A DNA stretch of 64,000 bases from Nevskiaceae bacterium (GCA_018883185.1 VEQP01000006.1:42103-106102); one strand, 5' to 3'; counted from the stretch's first letter, positions 36,701 to 47,364 are shown. Notes: generated by a model from the sequence alone, not told the origin. Translations and numbers: made by a program.

Positions 36701-38164
36701 ATGACGATGCGCAACATTCGACGGTTCATCGCGGCGGCTCTGGCCTTGGTGCTGGTGGCCACCACGCCGGTGGCGTTCAGCCAAACGAAGGCCAAGAAGC
36801 CCAAGGAGAGCGCGAGCGCTCGCAAGGCGCACGAACAAATCCTCAAGGCCTACGGTGTGTACGAAGATCAGGCGCTGCAGGATTACGTCAGCGAAGTCGG
36901 TCAGCGCGTCGCCAAGATGAGCGAACTTGCCGATGCGGAATGGAAATTCGTCGTCATCGACGATGATTCGATCAACGCCTTCACCACCGGCTGCTGTTAC
37001 GTCTACGTACACCGCGGCTTGCTGCGCAACCTCAATTCGGAATCCGAGTTGGCATCGGTGCTCGGCCACGAAGTGGCGCACGTTACCGCGCGACACCCGC
37101 AGGAGCGGACCACGCGCGGCGTGCTGGCGACGCTCGCCGCCACGGCCGCAGCGATGTACACGGGCTCTGGGGCGGTCGCGGATCTCGCCAATCTTGGCGC
37201 GACGGCGTGGATGCAGGGCTATGGTCGCGACAATGAACTCGAGGCGGACCGCCTCGGCCTCAAGTACGCCACCCGCGCGGGCTATCGGCCGGAGGCGATG
37301 ACCGAAGTGTTCGAGATGTTCAAGCAAGGCGAGCGTTTCGAGCGTGACCGGGCGCGGGCCGAGGGCCGTGAGCCGCGGATCTATCACGGCCTGTTCTCCT
37401 CGCACCCTACGCCGGACGCGCGGGCCATCCAGGCGGCGAAGATGTCGGCCAACGTGGTCGATGCGCCGTCCGGCGGCTGGCTAGACAACCGCGATCGTTA
37501 CCTGCAGGCACTCGATGGGATGACCTACGGCTCGAGCCGCGCCCAGGGCATCGTGCGCGGTAATCGTCTTTACCACGCCGATCTCGGCGTCACCTTGGCG
37601 TTCCCGCGCGCTTGGACGGTCGATAATCAGCGTGACCGGCTGCTCGCCTTCACGCCGAGCAAAGACACGGTGATGCAGATCACCCTGCAGGAATACCCCC
37701 CGACCCAAGGCCCGCGCGAGTTCCTGCTCTCGCAGTTGCGCGGCGCGAGCTTGAGCGGCGGTGAGCCGATCACGGTCAATGGCATGGAGGGCTACACCGT
37801 ACGGACGAGCTCTGGTTCGCCGCTCGATCGAGGCGCGGGCCCCGTGCGCTGGATCGTGCTGTACCGCGGCAAGAGCGCGTACATCTTCGCCGGCGCAAGC
37901 CGCGCCTCGCGCGCTGGCATCCCCGAGTCCGACGGCCTGTTCGTTTCCGTTGCGCAAACGCTACGCGGACTGAAGCCCGCGGAGTTTCCGCTAGCCGAGC
38001 CCTATCGCATTCGCGTTCGGACGGCGGCGGCCGATACACGCCTTGAGGACTACGCCGACAACGTGCCCGTGGAGCGCTTCCAGAAGGAGGAATTGCTGCT
38101 CATCAATGGCCTCTACCCCAACCGCACGCTGCGCCCCGGGGACCGCTACAAGGTGGTCGAGTGA
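36701..38164 (+). CDS. M48 family zinc metalloprotease, exported
   Basis: This 487-residue periplasmic protease has a signal peptide (about 1-28, cleavage near AFSQ). Its M48 peptidase domain has the HExxH motif in VLGHEVAHVTARHP near residue 126 and the third metal ligand in NELEADRLGLKYA near 180. This is the BepA/LoiP-like group that processes or degrades outer-membrane assembly clients. The C-terminal half (about 290-487) lacks the TPR repeats of BepA and instead has a beta-rich region ending in a motif common to M48 proteins (NGLYPNRTLRPGDRYKVVE). ATG 36701 is used; the in-frame ATG 36707 is close behind. Confidence 0.88.
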   Translation: MTMRNIRRFIAAALALVLVATTPVAFSQTKAKKPKESASARKAHEQILKAYGVYEDQALQDYVSEVGQRVAKMSELADAEWKFVVIDDDSINAFTTGCCYVYVHRGLLRNLNSESELASVLGHEVAHVTARHPQERTTRGVLATLAATAAAMYTGSGAVADLANLGATAWMQGYGRDNELEADRLGLKYATRAGYRPEAMTEVFEMFKQGERFERDRARAEGREPRIYHGLFSSHPTPDARAIQAAKMSANVVDAPSGGWLDNRDRYLQALDGMTYGSSRAQGIVRGNRLYHADLGVTLAFPRAWTVDNQRDRLLAFTPSKDTVMQITLQEYPPTQGPREFLLSQLRGASLSGGEPITVNGMEGYTVRTSSGSPLDRGAGPVRWIVLYRGKSAYIFAGASRASRAGIPESDGLFVSVAQTLRGLKPAEFPLAEPYRIRVRTAAADTRLEDYADNVPVERFQKEELLLINGLYPNRTLRPGDRYKVVE

Positions 38165-38242
38165 CGAAATAGCGGCGGGTTGCCTTGATTCCGTCACGCG
38201 AGCGTGTCAACTTTCTGCCACATCTAGAAGAAACATCCGCCC

Positions 38243-39538
38243 ATGACAAACAAGACATTCGAACTGCTCGACGTCGCCTCGGGGAAAAAATCCGCACTGC
38301 CGGTTCGCTCCGGGACCATAGGCCCCGACGTGCTCGACATCGGCGCCCTCAACAAAGAACACGGCGTGTTCACGTTCGACCCGGGCTTCATGGCTACGGC
38401 GAGCACCGAGAGCAAGGTCACTTACATCGACGGCGATGCCGGGGTGCTGCTCTATCGCGGCTACCCGATTGAGCAGTTGGCGGCGCAGAGTTCCTTCATC
38501 GAAGTCGCCTACCTGCTGCTCAACGGCGAACTGCCCGATGCCAAGCAGCTCGCCGATTTCAGCGTCAACATCCAGCGGCACACGATGATCAACGAGTCGT
38601 TGCTGCGCATGTACAACGGCTTCCACTACGACGCACACCCCATGGCGATGGTGAGCGCGATCGTGGCCTCGATGTCGGCGTTCTATCACGACTCGATGGA
38701 CATCAATAACCCGCGACATCGCGAAATCTTTGCTCACCGCATCGTTGCCAAGTTGCCGACGATTTCCGCGGCCGCCTACAAGCGCTCGATCGGCCAGCCG
38801 TTCATCTACCCGCGCAACGATCTCGACTACTGCAGCAACCTGTTGCACATGTTCTATGCTGTGCCCTGCGAGCCGTATCACGTCGATCCGCTCGCCGCGC
38901 AGGCGCTCGACCTGTTGCTGATCCTGCACGCTGATCACGAGCAGAACGCCAGCACCTCGACGGTGCGCTTGGCAGGTTCCACCGGCGCCAACCCGTACGC
39001 GGCGATTTCCGCCGGCGTTTCGGCTCTCTGGGGCCCGGCACATGGCGGTGCCAACGAGGCCGTGCTCGAGATGCTCGAGGAGATCGGCACCGTCGACAAC
39101 ATTCCGAAGTTCCTCGCGCAGGTGAAGGACAAGACGAGCAACGTGCGGCTGATGGGCTTCGGCCATCGCGTCTATAAGAACTTCGACCCGCGCGCCAAGA
39201 TCATCCGCGAGATGTGCCACAAGGTCCTCGCCAAGATGGGTCGCGCCGACAACCCCTTGCTCGAGCTCGCACAGCGTCTTGAAGAAGTCGCTCTCAAGGA
39301 CGACTACTTCATCGCCCGCAAGCTGTACCCGAACGTCGATTTCTACTCAGGGATCATCTACAGCGCCCTCGGCATCCCACGCTCGATGTTCACCGTGATG
39401 TTCGCCATCGCGCGCACGGCGGGCTGGGTGTCGCACTGGCAGGAGATGATCAGCGACCCCGGTTACAAGATCGGTCGGCCGCGTCAGCTCTACACGGGCG
39501 CACCGAAGCGCGATTACGTGGCGATCGGCAAGCGCTGA
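38243..39538 (+). CDS. gltA: Citrate synthase
   Basis: This 431-residue hexameric-type (type II) citrate synthase condenses acetyl-CoA and oxaloacetate at the entry of the TCA cycle. The catalytic residues are visible in [20 protein letters not shown] (first His), [14 protein letters not shown] (second His and Arg) and [10 protein letters not shown] (Asp). It is full length and monocistronic in appearance, with a hairpin after the stop and a converging gene next to it. Confidence 0.97.
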   Translation: MTNKTFELLDVASGKKSALPVRSGTIGPDVLDIGALNKEHGVFTFDPGFMATASTESKVTYIDGDAGVLLYRGYPIEQLAAQSSFIEVAYLLLNGELPDAKQLADFSVNIQRHTMINESLLRMYNGFHYDAHPMAMVSAIVASMSAFYHDSMDINNPRHREIFAHRIVAKLPTISAAAYKRSIGQPFIYPRNDLDYCSNLLHMFYAVPCEPYHVDPLAAQALDLLLILHADHEQNASTSTVRLAGSTGANPYAAISAGVSALWGPAHGGANEAVLEMLEEIGTVDNIPKFLAQVKDKTSNVRLMGFGHRVYKNFDPRAKIIREMCHKVLAKMGRADNPLLELAQRLEEVALKDDYFIARKLYPNVDFYSGIIYSALGIPRSMFTVMFAIARTAGWVSHWQEMISDPGYKIGRPRQLYTGAPKRDYVAIGKR

Positions 39539-39545
39539 TCGCTCC

Positions 39546-39561
39546 TCGGCGGATACGCCGA
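39546..39561. terminator. Short hairpin between convergent gltA and the next gene
   Basis: TCGGCG (39546-39551), loop GATA, CGCCGA (39556-39561). It lies eight bases after the gltA stop and could act in both directions between the convergent genes. There is no proper T-run, so the call is weak. Confidence 0.4.
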
Positions 39562-39569
39562 CGGTTCGT

Positions 39570-40169
39570 TCAGAGCAGCGCAGCGACCTCATCGACGTCG
39601 GCGCGACGCATCGGCTTGCCGTCGATGGGGCTCACGGGTGCTTGGCGGATGCCGTCGATACCAAACACCACGAGTTCGACCGGTTGATCGTCCACCTCGA
39701 AGTGCACGCTCGGCTGATTCACCACGAGTTCACTATTGATTCGGGTGCGACGCTCCCCGAGTTCGAACGGTACGCGCTGTTCGAGTAGACGCAGCGTGAC
39801 CGTTTCGGCGCGATCGGCGAACACGTGCAGGATCACATCGTCATGCACGGTGGCGGTGCCCGCGAGCACGGCACCGACGAGGCGTGGTTTGAACTCCCGC
39901 AGTCGATGCATCACATCAAGCGCCACCTGGCGCTGTGCGCTGAGTGAGGCCTCGTGTGCCTCACCGCCAAACAGGCGCTGGTACTCCTGCAGCGCAGCTT
40001 CGATTTCCGTGTTGCGTGGCAGCACGCTGCCATCGACTACACCGAAGCGCTCGGCCGCCTTGCGCTTGGCCAGCAGAAAGTCACGCACGCCGTGCTCGGC
40101 CATCACCCGTGCCGCTTCCTGGGCGAGGGCGCGGCGCAAGTTGTCGGTTCGCGGCGCGGGTTTTTTCAT
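39570..40169 (-). CDS. Conserved protein with nucleotidyltransferase-like fold
   Basis: This 199-residue protein resembles a conserved proteobacterial group of unknown function. The N-terminal helix region (RRALAQEAARVMAEHGVRDF) is followed by a beta segment LVGAVLAGTATVHDDVILHVFAD, which resembles the G-T-x-D core of minimal nucleotidyltransferases. A conserved PVSPIDGKPMRRA closes the protein. The usual DxD metal pair is not clearly intact, so activity is doubtful. It lies 15 bases after mrcA in the same direction. Confidence 0.7.
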   Translation of the reverse strand: MKKPAPRTDNLRRALAQEAARVMAEHGVRDFLLAKRKAAERFGVVDGSVLPRNTEIEAALQEYQRLFGGEAHEASLSAQRQVALDVMHRLREFKPRLVGAVLAGTATVHDDVILHVFADRAETVTLRLLEQRVPFELGERRTRINSELVVNQPSVHFEVDDQPVELVVFGIDGIRQAPVSPIDGKPMRRADVDEVAALL

Positions 40170-40184
40170 CGCGTGATCGTGACG

Positions 40185-42713
40185 TCAGAACAGCGGCTCG
40201 GAGGGTGCATCGGGACTCGCCGGTTGGCCCGGCATGCCCGCCTCGCCACCGATCAGACCACCGGTGGGCAGTCGGTCCATCATGAAGGTCTCGAAGATCG
40301 CCGTGTCGTCATCGGCACTGGCGATCTCGCCGGTGATCGGCGAGATACGCACCTGCACGAGCCCGCCCGGCATCGGCCAGCCGCGATCGGGTACGCCCTT
40401 CAGCGCGTCTTGCATGAAATCGACCCAGATTGGCACGGCGGTGCGACTGCCTTCCTCGCCTTCACCGAGCGGTTTCGATTGATCGAAACCCACCCAGACC
40501 GAGGCGACGAGAGAGTGTCCGTAGCCGTTGAACCATGTGTCGCGCGCTTCGTTGGTCGTACCGGTCTTGCCGGCGAGTTCGCTGCGACCGAGCGCCAGCG
40601 CCCGACGACCGGTGCCTCGCGTGATGACCTCGCGCAGCATGTCGGTCATCAGCCAGGCGTTTTGCGCGCTGATGACGCGCGGTGCGACTTCCGTCGCCGC
40701 ACGCGTACACGCGCGAGGCACAGCGGTTACCACCGGGGCCTCTTCCTCGAGACCGCGCGCATCGACGCTGCTCGCGGCGGGTACGGCGACATCGCACTCC
40801 GGCGCCACCACACGCGGCGCCGCTTGGAAGACCACCTTGCCTTGCGGGTCTTCGATGCGTTCAATGAAATACGGCTGGATTCGGTAACCGCCGTTGGCGA
40901 ATACCGCATAGCCTGCGGCTACCTGCAGTGGCGTGGTGCTCATGGTGCCGAGCGAGAGCGTGAGGTTGCGCGGCAAGCTCGAGCGCTCGAAGCCGAAGCG
41001 CTGCGCGTAGGTGAGCGCAGGTTCCATGCCGATCGCCTGCAGAACGCGGATGGAGACGAGATTGCGTGACTTCACGAGCGCCTCGCGCAGGCGCGTCGGT
41101 CCGCCGAAGTCCCCGCTCGAGTTCTCTGGCCGCCAGGCCTCTTCCATATTCGGATCGTCGATGACAAAGGGCGCATCGAGCACCACGGAGGCTGGCGTGA
41201 GCCCGTTGTCGAGCGCTGCGGAGTAGAGGAAGGGCTTGAATCCGGAGCCCGGCTGGCGCTTGGCTTGGATGGCGCGATTGAACTTGCCGTTGCCCTGATC
41301 AAAATAATCGAAGCCGCCGACAAGCGCCTTGATGGCGCCGTCGTCTGGCGACAACGCGACGAGCGCGGCCGAGGCTTCGGGGATCTGTGCGAGCTTGAAG
41401 ACAAGGCTGCGTTGCGCGGGCGGCTGGGTGCTCGCGCTACCGGGCTTGATATCGGCAAGCTCGCTGGTCACGTGAATCAGATCACCCCGCGCGAGGATGT
41501 CGCTCGCGCTCTTCGGCGCTGGGCCGAGTGTTTTGCCTTGTTTACGGCGCGCCCATGACAGCCCGTCCCAGCCGATCTCGGCGAAACCGCTACCGCGCAC
41601 GTACACGCGAACCGAACGCGGCTCGACCTTGAGCACCAGGGCGGGGATCAGTGAGCCTGTGGCCACGGCTTCATCGAGCAGCTCCTCGAGCGCTGCTGGC
41701 GTTTCCTCGGCCGGCAGGTCGACTTTGCTGCGCGCACCGCGCCAACCATGCCGACGGTCGTAGTCGATGAGGCCGGCGCGCAAGGCCGCGTTGGCGGCAG
41801 TTTGTTTGTCCGAATCCACCGTCGTGTAGATCCGGTAGCCTTCGTTCTGCGCGGCCGCTCCGAAGCGTTGCACGAGTTCGAGCCTCGCCATCTCGGCGAC
41901 ATACGGCGCCTCCACGTCGAAGGACGTGGCATGCATGCGTGCCTGCACCACCTCGGCCGCGGCGCGCTGCTCGGCCAGTTCGTCGATGTAGCCGAGTTCG
42001 CGCATGCGCCGCAGCACATAGCCGCGCCGCTGCGCGGCGGCCTCGGGGTTGTTGATCGGGTTATAGCGCGAAGGTGCTTGCGGCACGCGCGCGAGGGTCG
42101 CGGCCTCGGCGAGCGTCAGCTGATCGAGCGTCTTGCCGAAATACAGATCGGCAGCCGCTGCCACGCCGTAGGTGCGTTTGCCGAAATGGATCACGTTCAG
42201 ATAGAGACCGAGGATTTCCTGTTTGGTGAACTCGCGCTCGATGCGATACGTGAGGAACATCTCCTGGCCCTTGCGCCGCCAGGTTCGATCGTTGGTCAGG
42301 AAGAGATTTTTTGCCGTCTGCTGCGTGATGGTGCTCGCGCCTTCGAGCCGGTAGCCGGGAATGAGATTGACGATGATCGAGCGCAGGATGCCCTGGTAGT
42401 CGAACCCGGCATGTTGAAAGAACCGATCGTCTTCGGCGGCGATGAAGGCTTGCTTGACGAGCTCGGGGATCTGCTCATAGCTCACCGGGTTGCGCCGTTG
42501 CTCGCCGATTTGCGCGATGACCTGCCCGTCGCTCGAGTAAACCCGCAGCGGAACCTGCAACTCGATCCGGCGCATGGCCTCGACGCTAGGCAGGGAGGGC
42601 TGCAGGTAGATGTAGGCCCCGGCAATGCCGGCGACAACGAACATCAGCCCGCCAAGCAGCAGCGCCGCGAGCCAGTAGACGAGTTTGGGGAGGTACTTCA
42701 CGAGAACCGACAT
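40185..42713 (-). CDS. mrcA: Penicillin-binding protein 1A (bifunctional transglycosylase/transpeptidase)
   Basis: This class A PBP of about 842 residues has an N-terminal membrane anchor (about 12-34) and a glycosyltransferase 51 domain with EDDRFFQHAGFD near 80. An OB-like insert and a transpeptidase domain follow, with the active-site SxxK in PGSGFKPF, then SRN and KTGTTN. It polymerises and cross-links peptidoglycan. ATG 42713 is preferred; ATG 42728 would add five residues. It is divergent from aroK, a common gammaproteobacterial arrangement. The pilMNOPQ genes usually found between mrcA and aroK are absent here. Confidence 0.96.
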   Translation of the reverse strand: MSVLVKYLPKLVYWLAALLLGGLMFVVAGIAGAYIYLQPSLPSVEAMRRIELQVPLRVYSSDGQVIAQIGEQRRNPVSYEQIPELVKQAFIAAEDDRFFQHAGFDYQGILRSIIVNLIPGYRLEGASTITQQTAKNLFLTNDRTWRRKGQEMFLTYRIEREFTKQEILGLYLNVIHFGKRTYGVAAAADLYFGKTLDQLTLAEAATLARVPQAPSRYNPINNPEAAAQRRGYVLRRMRELGYIDELAEQRAAAEVVQARMHATSFDVEAPYVAEMARLELVQRFGAAAQNEGYRIYTTVDSDKQTAANAALRAGLIDYDRRHGWRGARSKVDLPAEETPAALEELLDEAVATGSLIPALVLKVEPRSVRVYVRGSGFAEIGWDGLSWARRKQGKTLGPAPKSASDILARGDLIHVTSELADIKPGSASTQPPAQRSLVFKLAQIPEASAALVALSPDDGAIKALVGGFDYFDQGNGKFNRAIQAKRQPGSGFKPFLYSAALDNGLTPASVVLDAPFVIDDPNMEEAWRPENSSGDFGGPTRLREALVKSRNLVSIRVLQAIGMEPALTYAQRFGFERSSLPRNLTLSLGTMSTTPLQVAAGYAVFANGGYRIQPYFIERIEDPQGKVVFQAAPRVVAPECDVAVPAASSVDARGLEEEAPVVTAVPRACTRAATEVAPRVISAQNAWLMTDMLREVITRGTGRRALALGRSELAGKTGTTNEARDTWFNGYGHSLVASVWVGFDQSKPLGEGEEGSRTAVPIWVDFMQDALKGVPDRGWPMPGGLVQVRISPITGEIASADDDTAIFETFMMDRLPTGGLIGGEAGMPGQPASPDAPSEPLF

Positions 42714-42799
42714 GTTACCGGAATGCACCCGCCACGGACCGAACCCCCTGCGACGGCGCCGGCTGCGGTAGGCTTGCGGTCGCAGCCAGGCGAGAGACG

Positions 42800-43339
42800 A
42801 TGGACGGGACAGGTAACATTTTTCTGGTGGGTCCGATGGGGTCGGGCAAGACTTCGGTGGGTAAGCAGCTCGCCCGGGCGCTCGGGCTGCCGTTCGTCGA
42901 TTCGGATGCCGAGATCGAGCAACGCACCGGCGTCGACATTCCGCTGATTTTCGACAAGGAAGGCGAAGCTGGGTTCCGCGCCCGCGAGCGCGAGGCCATC
43001 GCCGATCTGGTCACCCGGCCGGGCATCGTGCTTGCCACGGGTGGGGGCGCCGTGCTGCTGCCCGAGAATCGTGAGGCGCTGCGCAGTCACGGTACTGTGG
43101 TCTATCTCAAGACGTCGATTGCGCAGCAGGTCCGGCGGACGCGTCGCGCCACGAATCGCCCACTGCTGGCCGGCATCGAAGATCCGGCGGCGCGACTCAC
43201 GGCCCTGATGAGCCATCGTGCACCGCTGTACGAAGGCGTAGCACATATCACGGTGAGCACCGACAGCAGCCGGGTCGCGGCGGTCGTCGCGCGCATCCTC
43301 GGGCAGCTGCCTTCGCACCGTATACTTGAGCCGTCATGA
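42800..43339 (+). CDS. aroK: Shikimate kinase
   Basis: This 179-residue kinase phosphorylates shikimate in the chorismate pathway. The P-loop GPMGSGKTSVGKQLA is near residue 11, the shikimate-binding DSDAEIEQRTG near 34, ATGGGAVL near 80 and the lid RRATNRPLL near 114. Its stop overlaps the aroB start (43336-43339). With aroB it supplies chorismate, used among others by ubiC in this window. Confidence 0.96.
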   Translation: MDGTGNIFLVGPMGSGKTSVGKQLARALGLPFVDSDAEIEQRTGVDIPLIFDKEGEAGFRAREREAIADLVTRPGIVLATGGGAVLLPENREALRSHGTVVYLKTSIAQQVRRTRRATNRPLLAGIEDPAARLTALMSHRAPLYEGVAHITVSTDSSRVAAVVARILGQLPSHRILEPS

Positions 43340-44412
43340 CAGCTTTGTTGGTCGATCTCGGTGAGCGCTCTTATCCGATCCACATCGGCGCGGGCTTGCT
43401 TGAGGACTCCGCCTGGCTCGCGGGTGCGTTATCGGCGCGCAAAGTGGCCGTCGTCAGCAACACTACCGTCGCGCCGCTTTACGCAGCCGCGGTGCACGCC
43501 GCGCGCGCCGGCCGTGAAACGCATGACATCGTCTTGCCCGACGGCGAAGCCCATAAGACGCTGGGTACCTTCTCGCGCATCATCGACTCGCTCGTCGAGC
43601 ATCGCTTCGGTCGCGACGATCTGCTCGTCGCGCTTGGCGGCGGTGTCGTCGGCGATCTCACGGGCTTCGCCGCCGCTTGCTACCAGCGCGGCATGGGCTT
43701 CGTGCAGATCCCGACCACGCTGCTTGCGCAAGTGGACTCATCCGTGGGCGGCAAAACGGGCGTCAATCATCCGGGCGGCAAAAATCTTATCGGTGCTTTC
43801 CATCAGCCGCAGGCGGTGATCGCCGACATCTCCACGCTGCGTACGTTGCCGCCGCGGGAACTGCGCGCGGGTCTGGCCGAAGTAGTCAAGTACGGGTTGA
43901 TCTGCGATACCGAATTCTTTGATTGGATCGAGGCCAATGCTGCCCGGTTGTTGGCGCTCGATGCCGCTGCGCTCGCGCACGCCGTGCATCGTTCCTGCGC
44001 CATCAAGGCCGCCATCGTGGCGCGCGACGAGCGCGAGCAGGGCGATCGGGCCTTGCTCAATCTCGGCCATACTTTTGGCCACGCCATCGAAACCGCGACG
44101 GGCTATGCCACCTGGCTGCACGGCGAGGCGGTCGCAGCGGGGTTGTTGATGGCGGCAACGCTTTCCGCCGAGGCCGGCTGGATGCCTGAGGCGCAGGTGG
44201 CGAGGCTTGCGGCCTTGTTGCAGCGACTCGGGCTGCGTACCCATGCTGCAGAGGTTCCCGCGGCCGAGGCCCGCGCCGCGATGTCGCTCGACAAAAAGGT
44301 ACGTGCCGGGCAGTTGCGCTTTGTGTTGATGCGCGGCATCGGTGCCGCATTCGTTACCGCAGACTATCCGGCGGCGGCGCTCGAGAAGACACTCCAGAGG
44401 CACTTCGGATGA
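43336..44412 (+). CDS. aroB: 3-dehydroquinate synthase
   Basis: This 358-residue NAD- and metal-dependent enzyme converts DAHP to 3-dehydroquinate. Motifs are [19 protein letters not shown] (near 97), [17 protein letters not shown] (near 135) and the metal-binding [10 protein letters not shown] (near 240). Both ends overlap neighbours by four bases (aroK and dgt), so the three genes are translationally coupled. Confidence 0.97.
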   Translation: MTALLVDLGERSYPIHIGAGLLEDSAWLAGALSARKVAVVSNTTVAPLYAAAVHAARAGRETHDIVLPDGEAHKTLGTFSRIIDSLVEHRFGRDDLLVALGGGVVGDLTGFAAACYQRGMGFVQIPTTLLAQVDSSVGGKTGVNHPGGKNLIGAFHQPQAVIADISTLRTLPPRELRAGLAEVVKYGLICDTEFFDWIEANAARLLALDAAALAHAVHRSCAIKAAIVARDEREQGDRALLNLGHTFGHAIETATGYATWLHGEAVAAGLLMAATLSAEAGWMPEAQVARLAALLQRLGLRTHAAEVPAAEARAAMSLDKKVRAGQLRFVLMRGIGAAFVTADYPAAALEKTLQRHFG

Positions 44413-45590
44413 CATTCGAGGTCGGCAACGGCCCGGTGGCGCCTGCATTGGCCCCCTATGCGGCCGACGACACGCGCAGTCGCGGTCGGGTGCACGCCGA
44501 GCCGCCGCCTGAATGGCGCGGCGAATTCCAGCGCGATCGTGACCGCATCATCCACTCGAACGCCTTTCGGCGCCTGGTCTACAAAACCCAGGTGTTCGTC
44601 AATCACGAGGGCGATCTGTATCGAACGCGAGTCACCCACTCGATGGAAGTTGCCCAGATCGCCCGCACCATCGCCCGCGCCCTGGGTTTGCACGAGACGC
44701 TCACCGAGGCGATTTGTCTCGCTCATGATCTCGGCCACACGCCGTTCGGCCATGCCGGGCAAGATGCACTCAACGAATGCATGCGCGAATACGGTGGCTT
44801 CGAACACAATCTGCAGTCGCTGCGCGTGGTCGATTTGCTCGAGGAGCGCTACGCCGAGTTTCCGGGACTTAACCTGTGTTTCGAGACGCGCGAGGGTATC
44901 CTCAAGCATTGCTCGGCCGCCAACGCACGCGCACTCGGCGCGCTCGGCGAGCGGTTCCTGCAACGACACCAGCCGGGGCTCGAAGCGCAGCTCGCCAATC
45001 TCGCCGATGCCATCGCCTACAACAACCACGACGTCGACGACGGCCTGCGCGCAGGTTTGCTCGAGACCGAAGCGTTATGCGAACTGGCGCTCTTCGGCCG
45101 AGCTCATGCGGAAGTTCGTCGGCAGTATCCGCAACTCGGCGGTCGGCGCGTCATCCACGAGACGATCCGACGCATGATCAACCGCGTGGTCGCCGACGTG
45201 ATCACCACTACCACAGCCAACCTTGCTGCGGCTGCGCCGCGCGACATCGATGCTGTGCGCGAGCTTTCCCGGCCACTTGTGGCGATGAGCGAGACCGTGC
45301 ATGCGGAGCATCAGGAGCTCAAACGTTTTTTGAACGAAGCGCTGTATCGGCACTATCGCGTGCTGCGCATGACCAACAAGGCGCGGCGCGTACTCAAAGA
45401 ATTGTTCGCCGTGCTGCTGGAAGACCCGGATCTATTGCCCGGCGAGCACCGCTCGGCGGCGGCGCAGGCCGAGCAGGGCGGCGGCAAGGCCGCCCGCGCC
45501 CGCGTCGTAGCCGATTATGTGGCTGGCATGACCGATCGCTATGCCATCGTCGAGCATCGGCGCCTGTTCAATCCCGACGCTCGATCCTGA
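44409..45590 (+). CDS. dgt: dGTP triphosphohydrolase-like protein
   Basis: This 393-residue HD-domain dNTP triphosphohydrolase is of the shorter, type 2 Dgt class. Motifs are [37 protein letters not shown] and [19 protein letters not shown], giving the H...HD...D metal set, and later [18 protein letters not shown]. It controls dNTP pools. Coupling to aroB by ATGA is usual in gammaproteobacteria. Confidence 0.92.
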   Translation: MTFEVGNGPVAPALAPYAADDTRSRGRVHAEPPPEWRGEFQRDRDRIIHSNAFRRLVYKTQVFVNHEGDLYRTRVTHSMEVAQIARTIARALGLHETLTEAICLAHDLGHTPFGHAGQDALNECMREYGGFEHNLQSLRVVDLLEERYAEFPGLNLCFETREGILKHCSAANARALGALGERFLQRHQPGLEAQLANLADAIAYNNHDVDDGLRAGLLETEALCELALFGRAHAEVRRQYPQLGGRRVIHETIRRMINRVVADVITTTTANLAAAAPRDIDAVRELSRPLVAMSETVHAEHQELKRFLNEALYRHYRVLRMTNKARRVLKELFAVLLEDPDLLPGEHRSAAAQAEQGGGKAARARVVADYVAGMTDRYAIVEHRRLFNPDARS

Positions 45591-45636
45591 TACCGCCGCG
45601 CGGTTCTGACACCGCCGCCTGCGCGGTGGCGGACTC

Positions 45637-47310
45637 TCAGAGTTTCTGGGCTTCGTCGCGCAACTCGCGGCGTAGGATCTTGCCGACGTTGGTCTTTGGC
45701 AATTCCTTGCGGAAATACACATGGCGCGGGATTTTGTAGCCCGTTAGTGCGGTGCGGCAGTGCTCGATCACGTCTTCTTCGGTGAGCGAGGGGTCCTTGC
45801 GCACCACGAACAGGGCGACGACTTCACCTGACTTCTCATCAGCCTTGGCGACTGCCGCAGCCTCGAGAATGCCGGGGTGCGTGACTGCGACGCCTTCGAC
45901 TTCGTTCGGGTACACGTTGAAGCCGGACACGTTGATCATGTCCTTCTTGCGGTCTTCGATGAACACGTAGCCCTTGTCGTTCATCCGCCCGATGTCGCCG
46001 GTGCGCAGCCAACCACCCGGCAGCATGACCTTCGCAGTTTCTTCCGGTCGGTTGTAGTAGCCCTTCATCACTTGCGGACCGCGCACGCAGATCTCGCCGA
46101 TTTCGCCGATGGGCAGCATGTTGCCGGCATCGTCGGCAATACCAATCTCGGTGGAAGAAATCGGCAGACCGATCGACTCGTTGAAATCTTCGTCGATCGG
46201 GTTGATGCAGGCGCCCGGCGAGGTTTCCGTCAGACCCCAGGCCTGGGTCAGCACGTTGCCGGTGACGCGCTTCCAATGTTCGGCGACCGCGCGCTGCACG
46301 GCCATGCCACCGCCGAGCGAGCAGCGCAGCTTGCTGAAGTCCACTTGCTCGAATCCGGGCGTATGCAGCAGCGCGTTGAACAGCGTGTTGACGCCCGCGA
46401 TGTACGTGAAGGGGTATTTTTTGAGTTCTTTGACGAAGCCTGGGAAGTCGCGCGGGTTGGTGATGAGGATGTTGGTCCAGCCGAGACGCAGGAACACGAT
46501 GCAGTTCGCCGTCAAGGCGAAGATGTGATAAAGCGGCAGCGCGGTGATCGAGATGCCGGGCTCGTTCTGCGGCAGCGCCCACTCGGTCCAGGCCGACGAT
46601 TGCATCACGTTGGCGACCATATTGCCGTGGCTCAGCATCGCGCCCTTGGATACGCCCGTGGTACCCCCCGTGTATTGCAGGAACGCCAGATCATCGTGGG
46701 TCAGATCCACCGGTTGCAGCGTCAACGCGGCGCCTTCGGCGAGCACCTGGTTGAAGCGCTGTGCACCGGGGAGGTTCCAGGCCGGCACGGCCTTGCGTAC
46801 GCGGCGCACCACAAAATCGACGATGGCGCCCTTCGGAAATCCCAGCAACTCGCCGACGCTCGTCACCACGATCTTGCGCACGCTCGTCTGACCGATGACC
46901 TCCTCGAGCACGTGGGCAAAGTTCTCGAGGATCACGATCACTTCTGCGCCGGAGTCGACCAGCTGATGTCGCAGTTCGCGCGCGGTGTACAGCGGATTGG
47001 TGTTGACCACCGTGCCGCCGGCACGCAGCACCCCGAAGAGGGCGATCGGATACTGCAGCACGTTCGGCATCATGATCGCGACGCGATCACCGCGCTTGAT
47101 GCCGGCGCGGTGTTGCAGCCAGGCGCCGAAGGCCCGCGATTGGCGCTCGAGTTCACCGAAGCTCAGCGATTTGTCCATCTGCACGTAGGCCGTGCGTTCG
47201 GTAAAGCTCGCAAAGCTCTCCTCGGCCATGTGCGCGAGGGAGCGATAGCGGTTGGAATCGATTTCGGCGGGTACGCCGGGCGGGTAAGAAGCAAGCCAGG
47301 GTTTTGACAT
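45637..47310 (-). CDS. fadD: Long-chain fatty acid-CoA ligase
   Basis: This 557-residue AMP-forming acyl-CoA synthetase has the AMP-binding motif LQYTGGTTGVSKGAMLSH near 210, the WGLTETSPG motif near 345, the GWLRTGDIG motif and the A10 lysine region PKTNVGKILRREL at the C-terminus. It activates fatty acids for beta-oxidation or lipid synthesis at the membrane. The gene converges on dgt and lies upstream of a tesA-type gene in the same direction reading away from it. Confidence 0.94.
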   Translation of the reverse strand: MSKPWLASYPPGVPAEIDSNRYRSLAHMAEESFASFTERTAYVQMDKSLSFGELERQSRAFGAWLQHRAGIKRGDRVAIMMPNVLQYPIALFGVLRAGGTVVNTNPLYTARELRHQLVDSGAEVIVILENFAHVLEEVIGQTSVRKIVVTSVGELLGFPKGAIVDFVVRRVRKAVPAWNLPGAQRFNQVLAEGAALTLQPVDLTHDDLAFLQYTGGTTGVSKGAMLSHGNMVANVMQSSAWTEWALPQNEPGISITALPLYHIFALTANCIVFLRLGWTNILITNPRDFPGFVKELKKYPFTYIAGVNTLFNALLHTPGFEQVDFSKLRCSLGGGMAVQRAVAEHWKRVTGNVLTQAWGLTETSPGACINPIDEDFNESIGLPISSTEIGIADDAGNMLPIGEIGEICVRGPQVMKGYYNRPEETAKVMLPGGWLRTGDIGRMNDKGYVFIEDRKKDMINVSGFNVYPNEVEGVAVTHPGILEAAAVAKADEKSGEVVALFVVRKDPSLTEEDVIEHCRTALTGYKIPRHVYFRKELPKTNVGKILRRELRDEAQKL

Positions 47311-47364
47311 GCCTCGATGCTAGCGGCAGCCCGTTGCTTCAGGCAACGGGCGCGAGGCGCCAAC

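Noticed and set aside
45611..45632. Hairpin between convergent dgt and fadD as a terminator
   Set aside because: The stem CCGCC/GGCGG is short, the loop is long, and there is no T-run on either strand.
45877..47307. 476-codon plus-strand frame opposite fadD
   Set aside because: Shadow frame; the minus strand encodes a complete acyl-CoA synthetase with all motifs.
45637..47310. fadD as the ligase partner of the 3-hydroxypropionate pathway
   Set aside because: Sequence is that of a long-chain fatty acyl-CoA ligase and it lies 38 kb away; the propionyl-CoA synthase has its own ligase domain.
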